From Sarcomyxa edulis (lineage: Eukaryota > Basidiomycota > Agaricomycetes > Agaricales > Mycenaceae): a stretch of 64,000 nt of DNA. Both the position numbers and the translations under genes were made by a program. The stretch lies in contig QUOL01000010.1 of the NCBI GenBank assembly GCA_009761415.1, positions 1,426,001 through 1,490,000 of the forward strand. The letters are read 5' to 3'. Positions 23,212-39,101 of this stretch are shown piece by piece. The notes under the pieces were generated by a model. The model ran no database searches, was not told where the DNA came from, and saw only the letters and a program-made list of their open reading frames with translations. The stretch's first letter is position 1; every line of letters begins with the position of its first letter.

Positions 23212-24406
23212 ATGGCTGCTTCGAACCCATCTACCATGACTGCGCTCTCTTCCCCAACCCTCTCTGCGATATCCACATCTTCCTCATTCGACATGATATC
23301 ATCCATCTCTCGATCACCCACGATAGCATCCCCATCTGTCCACACATCCGACGACGACTCTGACGATGAGATCGTCTGGAGCGTATCAGAGGCATCGCTC
23401 TCATCGTCCGATCTGTCCACCGAGAGCAACGTATCTGAATTAGCAGCCTCAGACGATGATTTCGTCGTCCTCATGGCTCCCCGGACCGGCGCAGATATGA
23501 ATACCCCTACCCTGATTGTTGCCCAACATGTCCACAGCAGCCCCGATGTAGACATCACCCAAGGACTAGCCAGACTAGCCTTGACAGAATCCGCACTCGC
23601 TCCCAGCGGTCAGCCCATCTCAAACAGCATTGTCACACAACCCCAACCGGGAACCAACGGCGGAGGAATTCACAAGCCAATCAGGCGAAGAAACCGGAGG
23701 CAAGTTGCTGCATCTCGTGCAGCTCGTGCAGTTGGCTCGTATCCTTCCCCTGCTCCTTCTCCGAACTCGGAGGAGCGGGGCGCGTCCACTGTTACCTTGA
23801 CACGAAACGTACCTTCCCAGGCCAAAGTTACACCCGCTGTGAACCTTAAGAAGCCGAGATCAAAGAGGAACAAGAAGAAGACTGTCGTGGGGCTAGGTGA
23901 ACGTCCTATCGTGGATGATGTCTCTGAGCTTGCATCAGAACAAGGAGACGAAACGCTTGAAGTACAGTCCATGTACCAGGAAGCTGTCAAATACATCACG
24001 TCGTGAGTTTTTTTGGCATCTACCATTTTCCCCCTCCACCGGGACTCATATAATTTTTTCAACCAGGTTTATCTCGAATCCAGTTGCCAAAGACTCTGTA
24101 TCGCGACTTACTCTTCTCCAATGCCTCATCATCGAGCTCGGTCTGTCATCCACTACCAGTCCAATCGCCGCACCTTCCCTTCCAGGATCCATGAAGGCCG
24201 CTAAAGCCCTCATCAAATCCAGCGCTTTCCTCAACATCCGTGAATACCTTGCAGTCCGCGGTCAAGGCCAGGCAGCTTTGCAACGTGTCATGCATCCGAG
24301 TCGTAGTGCACTGATCAAGGACATCAGGAGGAAGAAGAACCCTGCCCCCATCAAATGGGTCAAGCAGACCGGTCTTCAGGTTCTGCTGGTCACCTGCCAC
24401 CATTGA
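23212..24406 (+). CDS. Serine-rich protein of unknown function
   Basis: Not recognised. Two exons, 23212-24002 and 24067-24406, give 376 residues; the ATG at 23212 is the first in frame. The first 200 residues are low-complexity, rich in Ser, Thr, Ala and Pro, with acidic clusters (SDDDSDDEIVW, ASDDDFVVL). A basic patch follows (RRRNRRQVAASRAARAV and KKPRSKRNKKKTVVGLG), likely nuclear or nucleic-acid binding. The C-terminal 110 residues look folded and conserved (SVSRLTLLQCLIIELGL, SMKAAKALIKSSAFLNIREY, RDIRR-like KDIRRKKNPAPIKWVKQTGL). The end reads LQVLLVTCHH. The gene appears intact. Confidence 0.65.
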
Positions 24407-25112
24407 TCTAGCGTTGCTAGACGAAGCCACGAAAGGCGTTCACGAAGGGTTAAAGCCATCTCACGATTTCTTGCTCCATATATGATCATCATCTTCCACT
24501 CTCTTTATTTGTAACCACCTGCGCTACTAACATCTCCTGATCACGTCTCCTCTTGGCTTGCACAATCATCGTAGGTGTAGGTGTAGTTGTAATACCTTCT
24601 CTTTACATCCTCCCCCTCTCACTGTTTGTGCATACTTACCTGTATTACTGTTCCACCATAATTTACCACACTCATGTACATCGCCAATGTATGTATCTGT
24701 CCTATATCTGTATGCAGCGTGGTCGTACATTCGTAACGTTCACAGCGAAACTCGAATTCAAATGTTTTTCTTGCCTAGTCATGTACTCGATTAAAATTTC
24801 AGTTTCAAGATTGCAAAGATACGATTCTCCAGAACCATATTGTGGGGTTCTTCAATAAGGGAGAGATCAGACGAATAAAAAATAAAAGAGTAAAGAATAT
24901 CGGGGGGTATCTAAAACGAGTCAGCATCCGAGCAAAGATTAGTTGCGTACGGTAGCGTAGCGTATGAGAAGGGGAATAAAGGCGGGGGTGATGGTGAGGG
25001 TGAAAGTAGACTAGTAGTTGAAGATGGGCCACATTCCCCGCAACGGCACTCCCCCGAGCCACTCCTTCCGCCATCATCGCATGCTGCCATTCATTCTCTG
25101 TATGTCTGTCCA
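24407..25112. other. Convergent intergenic region
   Basis: 706 bases between the stops of the serine-rich gene and the first barrel gene. It holds the two 3' flanks. A short GTAGGTGTAGGTGTAG run lies near 24570. No gene or RNA is supported. Confidence 0.5.
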
Positions 25113-26285
25113 TTAAATGATTTGAGCACCAGCAGCGACCAAACCGCCCAAGTTGATGATAGCTTGGTTGAAGCCATCGAGGTTCTCGGGGTCAGTCGAC
25201 GACGCGGCTGATACTGTACCAGTCGGAACAGCCAGCCCGCTGGCAACCCCACTGGAATAATCGATCGACGCGGAAACGGCAATAGAGATGAGGGGTGCAG
25301 CGGACGAATATGATGACGATGTAGGCGTGTAAACAGAACTGCTGCTGCTGCTCGACGAAGACCACACAGAGGAAGAGGAAGAGGACCATATCGAGGACGA
25401 GGTGGTCTGCTTCGAGGTGGTAGATGTCTTGGATGTGGTGGGCTCGACCCAGATGTAAGTGCTCGTGCTCGTCGTCTTGTGAGTCGTGGTAGTGGGGTCG
25501 GGAGTCCAGGTGGTGGTAGGCTCTGGGGTCCAGGTGGTAGTTGCCTTGGTGGTAGTTGCTTTCTTGGTGGTGGTGGGTGCAACGTATACGGAGGTGGTGG
25601 TAGCGGCACTGCTGTCGTCGTTGTAGGTCCATGTGCCGTAGAGTACACCTTCACCGAGGTCTGCAAAGTATTGGAACAAACCTTCTGAGAGATCAAGTCC
25701 ACCCGTGGGGCAACCAGGACACTGTGAAGGTACAATGAGACCATGAATAAGAACGCGCAAAATTGGCAGCTCACCTCGTCCATAATTTGGGCCGTTGTCG
25801 TTTTGCCGTTGTAGGTCATGGTGATCATCTTGAAGCAATTAGGGCCGGGATATCCACTACCGTATTCCTGCAACGTTCATCAGTCAAGTGTATCGCGAAG
25901 TTCGTCGCAAAGCCCTCAGCTCACGTTGGAGTTCAAGGCGACAATCTGGTGACGTATCATTCAGTATGGTGTATGAATCGTTCAAGGTAGGCGACAACGC
26001 ACGAAATCAGAGGCAACGTTGGTCTGACCACAAGCACCCCTAGATAGATAGGTAAAAAATAAGCTATGTGGCGTTGCGACTATAATAGAGTCCAACTGAC
26101 AATCCAACATCGTAGTAGGTCCATCGCGCGTTCGTAGTCCGCTTCTTTAGCTCTACATCTCCACGTGCACGGACAGCGATATCGTGGTGGCGGTTGACAT
26201 GAGCTTTAGCATGGGGCTCAGCCAGAGCGGTGAAAGGAAGAGCGAGAGAGAGAAGGGTGAGACTGCAAAAAGTAGTAGCACGCAT
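25113..26285 (-). CDS. Secreted RlpA-like double-psi beta-barrel protein, Ser/Thr-rich (copy A)
   Basis: Predicted secreted or wall-bound protein of the expansin/barwin-like superfamily; no catalytic activity can be assigned. Five exons, 26285-26101, 26039-26003, 25945-25925, 25867-25775 and 25721-25113, give 314 residues. The signal peptide is MRATTFCSLTLLSLALPFTALA. The barrel contains ARWTYYDVGLGACGQTN, IVALNSN, YGSGYPGPNCFKMITMTYNG, IMDECPGCPTGGLDLSEGLF and GVLYGTWTYND. A 150-residue Thr/Ser/Pro-rich linker follows (repeats such as TTTWTPEP and a serine run), probably O-mannosylated. A hydrophobic end, AIINLGGLVAAGAQII, may be a GPI signal. The third exon is 21 bases. It is a tandem paralogue of the gene at 26617. 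Confidence 0.85.
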
Positions 26286-26616
26286 GGTTACGGAGGTATT
26301 TTGAAGGGATTATTTGGATTCGGAGGAGAATTGAGGGGTGAAAAGAATGTGGATCGTAAGTGAGCGATAGGTAGGCTGACAAGCCAAAAAGTAGCAGGAG
26401 AGGGCGGGCTGAAAAGATGTCTGGCGACGAGAGCGACTGAGAAAGAGGGTCTCTGCAAAAACAAACTCCGCACGAATATATCTCGCCCTTGGCACTCAGA
26501 ACGGTCTCTCAACCCCGACGCCAACGCAAAGTTCAACTTCATGCAAGTAACCAGTATTATTTGAATCATATGTATCATATATCAACCATCGACAATCAGT
26601 TAGTCGGTAGCCCTCA

Positions 26617-27655
26617 TCACTCGGACACTGCTCCGAAAGCAACAATCCCACCCAATCCTATAATAGCAAGGTTGAACTGTTCTAACACGCTGGACGTGTC
26701 CAAGCTGTCTGTGACACTCGCGGATGATTCTGCAGGACTTGCACTCGAGACCGTGCTACTCGCGAGATCGCTACTGCTGTACACGGATGATGACCACACA
26801 CTACTGCTGCTAGCACTGGTACTTGTGCTGCTCGGAGTAGTGCTAGTATGAGTAGTGGTGCTAGTTTTGGTGGTGCTGCTCCACGTCGAAGTCGTACTTG
26901 TGGAAGTTGGGGTAGCGGTGGTCTTTTTCACCGTCGACGTTGGCGGTGTGTAAGTGGATGTGGGCGTGTAAGTGGTACTCGTGGTAGTGGGCTCTGCCTT
27001 CGCGGACGTGGTAGTAGTAGCACCAGAACCGAATTCCCATTCACCGTAGATAATACCCGCATCTTCAGATGAGAAGTAGTCGAAAAGGCCTTCAGAGAAA
27101 TCAAGGCCTCCGTAAGGGCATCCAGGGCACTGGCAACACCAACAAGTCAACAAACGCGTCAAAAGGACTTTCATGGTAGCTGGACTTGCCTCGTCTACGA
27201 TTTCAGCTTGAGTTGACTTTCCGTTGTATGTTATGGTGATGGTCTCGAAACAATAACCGCCGCTACCGTATTGCTGCGAATAGAGGCGAAACAGGTCAAA
27301 TGTATATCCGTCAAGCCAACAAAGAAGGTCTTACGTCCGAGTTCAAGGCCACGATCTATTCGCGCGTAGAAATGAAGAATCAGTGAACACGAACAGATGG
27401 ACCCAAAACAATACTCACAAAGTCGCTAGCGGTGTTGGTCTGACCACACGCACCTGTTCCAGCTGCATAGTAAGAGAACCTAGCATTGGAGAACCGCTTC
27501 GAGAGGCCACGAGTAGTCACGTTTACACCGGTGGATTGTAGAGTCCTTCCGGCATGCTGGTGTAGAGGTCTGAGTTGATGAGGCCCTGCATAAGCCGCGT
27601 CCAAAAGCGACAGAGACGCAGCAAAGGACAAAAAGAAGGATTTGGAGAAGAGCAT
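26617..27655 (-). CDS. Secreted RlpA-like double-psi beta-barrel protein, Ser/Thr-rich (copy B)
   Basis: Tandem paralogue of copy A, in the same direction. Four exons, 27655-27419, 27355-27335, 27273-27190 and 27129-26617, give 284 residues. The signal peptide is MLFSKSFFLSFAASLSLLDAAYA. The barrel contains ARFSYYAAGTGACGQTN, IVALNSD, YGSGGYCFETITITYNG, IVDECPGCPYGGLDFSEGLF and GIIYGEWEFG. A Thr/Ser/Pro linker follows, then the hydrophobic end LAIIGLGGIVAFGAVSE. Compared with copy A, the first intron is missing. The intron after the third exon begins with GC (GAG|GCAAGT, donor at 27189), where copy A has GTGAGC. The 21-base second exon is shared with copy A. Confidence 0.86.
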
Positions 27656-28206
27656 GCTTGAAAGATTATGTATTAGAAGTGTGGTGGTGAGGTCGGGGTG
27701 GCTTTGAAGAGGGCGTAATAAAGAAAGTAAGGTAGAGACCGTGGATAGCTGCAACGAGTTGGCTTGTTCTTCGTGGATAGTGTGTAACTGTGGGTCTGGA
27801 AGAAAGAGTCAAGAACGAATTATGGAGGTGGCAGAACGGAGAAAAAATCGAGGGTCGTGCCAGCACCAGAATCACGATCGGGGAATGTAGTCAAAAGTGG
27901 CGCTCCGCCTATATTATTTCCAATTGTTAGGTAACTACAACCCCAGAAACACGTTCTATTTTCGGGGAAATGATCGTGAAATGAGGACAGCCAGCTCGGA
28001 GGTTACGACGATAAATGAAGAATCAATGAAGAGGAAACTGTGCGACTCGTCGCGTCGTTGGAGCAGCGCCCAAACGACGTGCAGGGCTCACATGACATTG
28101 ACAAGCCATCAAAACCACATTCTTTGATGTTCAGTACAGTGTATAAGTGCTCCCGATAAGTTGTATCTAGTACATAGACGTCTAGTCACAGGCCGATATC
28201 CAATGT
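27656..28206. other. Intergenic region upstream of barrel copy B
   Basis: 551 bases between the copy B start and the 3' end of the SERCA gene, both on the minus strand. No gene is supported; it is expected to contain the copy B promoter. It is pyrimidine-rich on the minus strand near the start. Confidence 0.45.
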
Positions 28207-31870
<3,664 letters not shown>

Positions 31871-32504
31871 GACGGGTATACCGAAGAAAGGTATGTTCCG
31901 AGAGTCGAGAAGCCCAGATGCAAGCTTAGTCGTAGTCGGAAGAGAAGAGATGTTTTTGACTTGGAAATTTCGAGGCGCCAACGTCTCAAGTAAAATACGG
32001 GGCACGTGGGTATGAACTGACGTGGCACACTCAACCTCGGACTGTAAATGAGAACTGCCGGGATACGATCTCACCGGGAAAAGATGTGGAAAGGCGATGT
32101 TTGATCCATTCTACAGCTGAGGAGGAGAAATAGGAAGATGTGTGGGTGCATCCCTAACTAATCGCCACCGGAAACGCTTGTGATACCCAGAGACCTGCCA
32201 CTCGGATATTCTACATGCATGTCGTACTCATGGCCCTCCTAAGCTATAGTACGCTCGTATTACATTGTACTGGTAGATGGTTGATATATAATCATTTGCT
32301 TAGTGAGAAACCGCCACTTGAGTCAAACAAAAGTACATCCTCGAATTAGCGCCCGCTGGTCACGACCCGACTCATTGGGCAGACACGGCTAGCTGCCGAC
32401 AACTTGTTCCCTCCAAAGGCAACCACAGGAACAAAAGTATCCTCTGATTGTCCTTCGGTTCTTCGACACTACGTAGGGCGTGAGGCCGTATCTCTTTTCT
32501 TCCC
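31871..32504. promoter_or_regulatory. Divergent SERCA/SIP5 intergenic region
   Basis: 634 bases between two divergent starts. An open frame continues upstream of the SERCA ATG as far as about 32,074 on the minus strand, but it has no family similarity. No other gene, repeat or RNA is seen. Confidence 0.4.
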
Positions 32505-34520
32505 ATGGGCAACAGCTCCTCCTCCTCGGGGCGTGGCCACCAAGACGACCTCGTCGATTACGGCCACCTGACTCCCCAGGGCGTATATACCGGTGTCAGA
32601 GACTGGAATCATGCTATTGTCTCACAGCTCATATGTGCCAGAAAACTCGCCCCCTTCTATCGTCCTCTAGAGGATTACGATGAATCCTGGGACGATGACC
32701 AGATCCTCGCAGCTAGAAAGGAGCTACCCCAGGATCCAGACACCTACCATCCAGATTCCATTACGCGTATCGAAGCAAGTCTTTCTAACAACTCCAGGCT
32801 TATTAACAAGAAACCAGCTTCTCTCAAAGAACCGAGTAAGCCAGAGGCTGCCGTATACAGGGGTGCTGTAGAATGCCCGATATGTTTCTTGGTGCGTAGT
32901 TCGTCGTGTGGCTTGTCAGCTCCTCATATTGATACCACGCATTATTTCACTCTAGTACTATCCTCCGAATATCAATCGTTCCCGATGCTGTGACCAGAAC
33001 ATTTGTACCGAATGCTTTGTTCAGATAAAACGAAGTGAACCCACTACTACACATCTTGTTTCTGACCCCGCGGCTTGTCCCTACTGCGTCCAAGACAACT
33101 TTGGCGTGGTATATACGCCCCCTCCTTGGCGTAGTGGTATCGGCAGTGAACCAGCGGTCAGTTTCTTCTTCTGATCTATCGTTTACTGTGTCTGATACCC
33201 CACCCTACGATATGGACCATTATCCGATTCTTAGGGATCCTTATGGTCTGAAGCACCTCGGGCGCAACCCTCAATAGAGTCGACGCCCTACCCTACGCAT
33301 AAACGACGACAGAAGAGCTTTGGTCCTGATAGTCCCGAGGTTGTCACAACAGGCGAGTATTCTTTTGCAGCCCTGCGAATCCCAACAACCTTAACAGCTT
33401 CCAATAGACCAAATTCGGCCTGACTGGGAGGCTAAATTGGCTGCTGTTCGTGCTGCAGTCACACGACGTGCCAATAGACGCATTATAATGCGGCAAGTAG
33501 GAGACCGACTCATTCCTGTTGGCGTCACGAGTGGTCGGGTACATGCTCTGACTCCTGAGGAAGCTGCACAGAGTGAAGTTGCCGAAGGAGGTGGAAGTCG
33601 GAGGTCAAGACGGAGACAGCAGCAGCCGCAAGCAGGCGACGGTTTCGATCAATTTATGGGATCGATGGGTCTTGGAGGACACGATTTGGAGGAAGTGAGT
33701 TACCCTAGTTGTTCAATGCAAATCCAGAAATTTACGTGTAACGATACAGCTTATGATAATGGAAGCCATGCGGCTGTCTCTCATCGACCAAGAAGAACAG
33801 CAGAAGAAGGACGCTGAGGAGAAAAAGAAGAAGGAGAAAGAACAAGCAGATAATCCAGGCCAAGCCGGCCCTTCGACTTTGGAGGGTCAGTCTACGAATC
33901 AAGGATCGGGTTCATCATCATCTTCCTCTCATGACGCCTCTCCTGTAGACTCTTCAGTATCGCCGTCTCCTCAAAGCACAGATCCAGCTTCGGGAGAAAA
34001 CCTTGGTGCTCAACGAACTTCCTCGAGCGCCTCGCGGAGTCGAACGCCGTCTCCAGCGCCACCCAGTCAAACTCAAACTCTGTTACCCCACACAGCGAAT
34101 TGGCGACCGCAGACACCAAATCCTTCTCCCTTCAGCACCCTCAACGCTGCACTAAGCGCAGCTACAACAGCAACTGCTATTCTCAATCACAGCAACACGG
34201 ATGTCAGCACTTCTTCCACTTCTAATGACACTTCTTCAGCAGTAGCGCCAATCATCACGATAAGCAATGACGCCGCAACACAGCACGATTCTAACGATAC
34301 CACCTCTGCCACAAGTGCAGAGCCGATCAACTCATCACGACCCGAGGCAGCTCCTCAAACCGACTCCTTTGCATCGTCAGTTTTCTCAGCCTACGACAAT
34401 CTGCCTTCCTCTCCTGATACATCATCCCACCTACCTTTATTGGGTGAATCACAACCCGGAGAGGCTTCGGCCACAAAGGCCACGACGACACCGGAAGAGC
34501 GTACTGATTATTTTGGGTGA
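32505..34520 (+). CDS. SIP5: Sip5-like zinc-finger protein
   Basis: Fungal Sip5 family; the yeast protein was found as an interactor of Snf1 kinase and Reg1. It starts [15 protein letters not shown], where Gly2 suggests N-myristoylation. A RING-like cysteine set runs from CPICFL through [12 protein letters not shown] to ACPYC, with spacing typical of the family. After it come [10 protein letters not shown] and then [17 protein letters not shown] and [17 protein letters not shown]-like helix follows, [19 protein letters not shown], and then a long Ser/Thr/Pro-rich disordered tail. Exons are roughly 32505-32892, 32956-33150, 33230-33352, 33408-33695 and from 33750. The intron at 33353 seems to start with GC (G|GCGAGT). 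Confidence 0.82.
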
Positions 34521-35296
34521 TTAAATCTCATTATTCTGTTCTATCCTCGCTAACGCAAGCTTGGGTCGGGGATGCAGTGAGGCTAGCACACAGGGATGAG
34601 GCCCGTTATAATTGTAACATTTTAGGATCGTGCTCTGTAAACCCTCTCATTACACTCTTCTCCCATACCATTCATTCTGCTGTAGCCTATCTAGATGACT
34701 CTCTCTACTTTTTGCTCTTTTTCTGCTGCATTTGGTGCGTTCAAATCTCTCGTCCCTCCGACATAATACACTCCTCCCTCTATCCTCCCTCTATCCTCCC
34801 CGGACACCCGGTTATCCTGCTCAATCGTCGTTTCTTCTCCTCTTATGTGAACATATAATATGACATATTCTTAGAATCGCTCGCCAGCTATAGGAGTTGC
34901 CTGCATGATGATGGTTGGAGTTCCTCGAGCTCGTCAATACTGCTATACATAGACTCAAATCAAATCGTCGACAGTCTGCAATAAGCATCATTCGACTGGT
35001 AGATGAACGCATAGCGGGGGCCGATAGGTAGATATGTAAGATAGTGCTAGTTGTTCGACGTTGAACGTTTGAACACTGAAACCGACTGATATGATACAAC
35101 TGGAACCAATGTATCTCTCCATCGATCTACCCGAGGTGTTTCGTTCGAAAAAGAAAAGCTGATGAGATGGTCAACGTTTTCAAGTTTGAGGTATTATGTG
35201 GGTGTGGAGTTACAATATCGTAGAAGGTTGTGATGCCTTCGATATTTTGGAGAAGCGCTAAGTTCCCGGACCGGGAGGTGGATCGATGCGTGATTT
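34521..35296. other. Convergent intergenic region
   Basis: 776 bases between the stops of SIP5 and CBP4. A short direct repeat, CCTCCCTCTAT, occurs twice near 34,780. Nothing else is supported. Confidence 0.45.
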
Positions 35297-36191
35297 TTAC
35301 TTCCTTTCAGCCCAGATGGGTTTCATGGCATCCGGGTCTGCCAGCTCTCCCTCGGGCTTTGTTGGGGACTAGTACACGTGGAACAAAGGAGGACCACGAT
35401 CACGGCCACGAGAAGAGCGAGAAGGAAAGTAAGAAGGAAAGTTCGAAGTCAGTTTTTTTTGGAACACAGAAAGAAAGCGGCGGTGAGAATGTGAAGTAAT
35501 ACGAAAAGAGCTGACCTTCTGCGCGTCGGCCTGACGCGTCACGGCTTCTTCTAGAGCCCGATTCGCAGCCCGCCTTGCATCCACTCTTCGTCTAAGGTCG
35601 GGGGCTAAGGCCTATGATAGAAAGTAAAACACAATACATCAGTACGACAAGATCCTTGAATGTTACGCCACAGAACCACCCAAAACTCAAATGAATCAGA
35701 TGAGCATGCTGTTAATGTTGGATGAATGTAGAACAGGCAGGGGCAGGGGGCAGGGACACGAAGGAAGGGGAAAACGGAGAAAAGGACTTCGCTCACCTGG
35801 TACGTTTCTTCCGGGGTGGGCACGGTAGCTAATAGATGGAAAAATACCACGCGCATATGATCCGCGAGCAGGATGGCAGAGAGTCAGGGGAAGGGGATGG
35901 TAATGGGAAAAAAACTACGAGCCTCTCATCAACCCATAGCCAAATGTTGTAACTGGTTGTACGACCGCACATGTCCGTTTGGAGGGGTGGAGACGTTTAC
36001 AGAATCGAAGCGGTCCAGTTCCGAAGAGAATCCATGAGGGGGTCGTGTGTATCCACAGGTTCGGGATAGCGGAAATATGAAGGGAAATATGGAAGTACAA
36101 TGACATTGAGAACTTTTCTGGATGCAAACGAGAGAGAAAACGCACGTCCGACTGCCGCTATAGCGAATCTAATCCAAGGGAATCCTGACAT
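35297..36191 (-). CDS. CBP4: Cbp4-like complex III assembly factor
   Basis: Small mitochondrial inner-membrane protein needed for cytochrome b maturation in yeast. No exon is long enough to show as an obvious gene. Five exons, 36191-36146, 35952-35923, 35828-35797, 35611-35516 and 35368-35297, splice in frame to 91 residues. The protein starts MSGFPWIRFAIAAVG, the membrane segment. Next comes FGYGLMRATVPTPEETYQ, then ALAPDLRRRVDARRAANRA, then QADAQK, and it ends DAMKPIWAERK. The TPTPEE-like turn after one helix, the LAPDLRRRV block and the terminal KPIW are Cbp4 signatures. The second intron would need an unusual GC donor (AG|GCTCGT at 35922). An error there would move only a few residues. 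Confidence 0.72.
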
Positions 36192-36712
36192 CGTGCTGAT
36201 TACCCCAACTTGGTCGCGCAAACTGAAATGACCCCAACTAAGAAAAGAGAAAAGAGGAGTAGAGCAGTTTGCTTCTGAGCACTAACCTAACGGAAATGAG
36301 AGTCTTCTGGCTAGCGTGCTCAGAACCGTGTAAAATATAAGTACAACCAGCTAGCTGCTGTGCTCGAAGGATTTGAGGTCGAAGTTCTGTTCAAGTTTGG
36401 CGAAACTTGCTCAAACTCAGAACGCGTCCGAGTCCAAATCGATCATGTGGGCTCGACACAGCGCAAGTGCTGATATCATACAAGGAGCAATATAGAAAAA
36501 TATAATAATTCAAGGGCATCAATAATAGTAATAGCAACACAATAATGTACGGGATACAGATGCGAGGGCGGGAAGCGGGCGCGTTCGAAGCAGTAGTGCA
36601 AAAAAATGTCATGAAGTTCGAGAGCCCCCAAGTTCCCAAACGGCGTATATCTCATGAATATATCATCAACACCAAGGGCGCGGCACCACAGACATTAGCG
36701 AGACGGAGATTC
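36192..36712. other. Intergenic region
   Basis: 521 bases between the CBP4 start and the 3' end of the arrestin-like gene. It is AT-rich near 36,490-36,540. No gene is supported. Confidence 0.45.
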
Positions 36713-38889
36713 CTAAGCCTCTCCAGCAGCAGGATACTGCACAGTCATCCGTTTCCTCTTATAGGCAAACCCTACCATATCGCTCGACTTCCGACTTTGC
36801 TGCTCTATCCTCTCCAACTCCTCCTCCCACGCCCGCACCTGCACCTGATCTACAGCCCGCAACGGAGTCCCCTGTACCCCACTAGTAGCGGTGATGGTAC
36901 TTCCAGTGACACTCTGTGTGCTCAGGACAGTTCCCGCATCATTACTAGTAGGCACGAACGACATTCGGGGAGAAAAGTACTTGCGTTGCGTTACTGTGAC
37001 ATCTACATCATCCGTCGTACGAGGATTCACGAGTCTCCTTCGACAAGATAGATTTTCAACATCGTCTTCCTGCGGCCTTGTACGCCCGTACGCTTCGATC
37101 CTCGCACCCGAAAAGCTAAACGGTTTATCCCGAGGACCCGCAGATGTGTGCGGCCTCCGCGTTGATGTCTTTGTTTTTGTGGGTTTGCCACTAGTGAATG
37201 GAGCTGATGCTGACGACATGTTGTGTGAGTGGGCGAGATCTATAGCCATCGATTTGCGTAATCCCGAGTCAGCGATTTCACCGTTGGCGGGCGGTGGAGG
37301 TGGAGGCAGGGTATCACGGTGCTCTCGTTTTGTTCTGCGAGGCGACTTGGATTTGGAACGACCATTCCCGAGGCCGTCGCCGTCGAGAGATGATTGAGAA
37401 AATGTTGCCAATTCGGTGTATTTGGATATAGCGAGCTGACGTTCCGAGTCGTTGGTCGAAACGATGAGTAATTCCTGTTCTGCCAATTCTACGGTATCGG
37501 TTCCAGAAGGCGAGGATATGGTGATCTAGTATCAAGATTTCGCTATCAATTTGAAAGCAAACACCCCAAAGCAAAAAGAAATGCGTCACCTTTATTCGGA
37601 CGAAAAACCTAACGGAGATTAGGTCGGAACGGATGGTCTCGCCTATTGCCCACCGGCTTTGGGATTTCGCTGCAGGCCATTGGAGCGTTAGTGTCTTACT
37701 CCACACACCATTGCTGTCCCGCGCAAATATGCCGGACGTTTCGGTACCGGCTACGGATGTAATGTTTATTTTCGACTCCGGTGGGGTAGGGCTGGGCGGC
37801 ACCTTGGCATTGAGGGCATGGGTGGAATCTGTATCGCTGATTAGAGACGGAGTGGACGGTGAGATAGGACTATCGGTGGGGTATAATGTTGCAGCGTTAT
37901 TAGTCGTGAGGAGAGCGTTCGATGAGTCATGGTATAATGCAGTGGGGGAATAGGAAGTTGATGTTGATGATGATGGCAATGAATATGATGGTATTGGTAC
38001 GGGTAACGAACTGGAGTTTGACATGGGAAACTCTTGGGATGTTGGAGATGCTGGAGAGAAGGGTTCATAGAACTGAATGCGTCGTTCGATGACGACGTGT
38101 GCGCTACGAATGGACACAGACGGGTCGACGGGGAAGAGATGGAGAGGGATCGAGATGAGGTCGAGCGGACCTATAGGTGATGTAGGAGGTTTCAGGCAAT
38201 ATCGAATCCGTGGGGCGCGAGGTTTGTTTGTCTGGAGGTTGAGGATGGGCGCTGGAGGTGTGGGAGTGGTGGGAGTATGTGGCGGAAGGTCGTACCGTAT
38301 GAGAGGGAGCTCGAAATGTTTGATTTGCCGGCTACCGACACCGGTAATATGCATGTGTTGCATGACTAGGCCAACATAAGCTCAATCGCGTATAGAGATT
38401 ATAGAGCGTACCTGCTTCGACTCTCCAGACACACCGATAATCCACGAAGGATGTCGTGCTGAAACCTGCTACTTTGGCAGGTATTACGATGCGGAAAGGC
38501 AGCTCCATGTCGCCAATGTCTTGATAATTCTGACCTTGTGGTTTCGACCACAGCACCTGTGGCATGTCTACCAGTACATTCGAGCTTAGAACGCCAGTGC
38601 GGCCTATGCGGGACTCGTAGCAGCGAACGGTGATGGTAATAGACGTTGCGGGGAGTTGTTTCAGATCGGATTCGATTTTTGTACGGACAACTGTGAGGGG
38701 TTTTAGTAATATTCTGCAATATTAAGCGCGACGTGTACCTCCTTCGACCTTGACTGGGGTCATACCCAGATAGCCGGTGTATGGAAAGTATCTAACACCC
38801 TGGTTTCCTACGAGGAGAGTTAGTTGTATATTTTGGGTATAGTGGGATGGGACGGAACCTTTTGGGGAAGCAAGGATGAGTTGAACCAT
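36713..38889 (-). CDS. Arrestin-like protein
   Basis: Basidiomycete arrestin-fold protein, probably an adaptor for ubiquitylation or endocytosis of membrane proteins. Five exons or so: start at 38889 (MVQLILASPKGSVPSHY), then YFPYTGYLGMTPVKVEG, VVRTKIESDLKQLPATSI, LPFRIVIPAKVAGFSTTSF and YRCVWRVEA. The C-terminal arrestin half follows, with HFELPLIRYDLPPH, VIERRIQFYEPF and a long Ser/Pro/Thr insertion, then WAIGETIRSDLISVRFFV. The tail (after 37,500 on the minus strand) is disordered, with basic and proline-rich tracts (TLPPPPPPANGE), and ends MTVQYPAAGEA. No obvious PPxY motif was seen, so the ubiquitin ligase link is inference only. Confidence 0.72.
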
Positions 38890-39101
38890 AGTTTGTTGGT
38901 GGAAGAGCGAAAAGAAGAGAGTGATGTGTGGACCATGGCAATGAAATAAGTGAGCAAGGAAGAACCTACTTCGCGTGACTGTCACTTCGATCTCTGTGAC
39001 AAGAACCCATCATTTCATACCATCCCTACTCGGCTGCAGTCTAGTCTAGTCACTGCGGTCTAAATCTTGGCCCCCACTAGCTCTCCTCCTCCTCACACAC
39101 A

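Noticed and set aside
25091..25873. 260-codon proline-rich frame on the minus strand
   Set aside because: It is the alternative frame of the Thr/Ser-rich linker of barrel copy A. Low-complexity codons keep several frames open.
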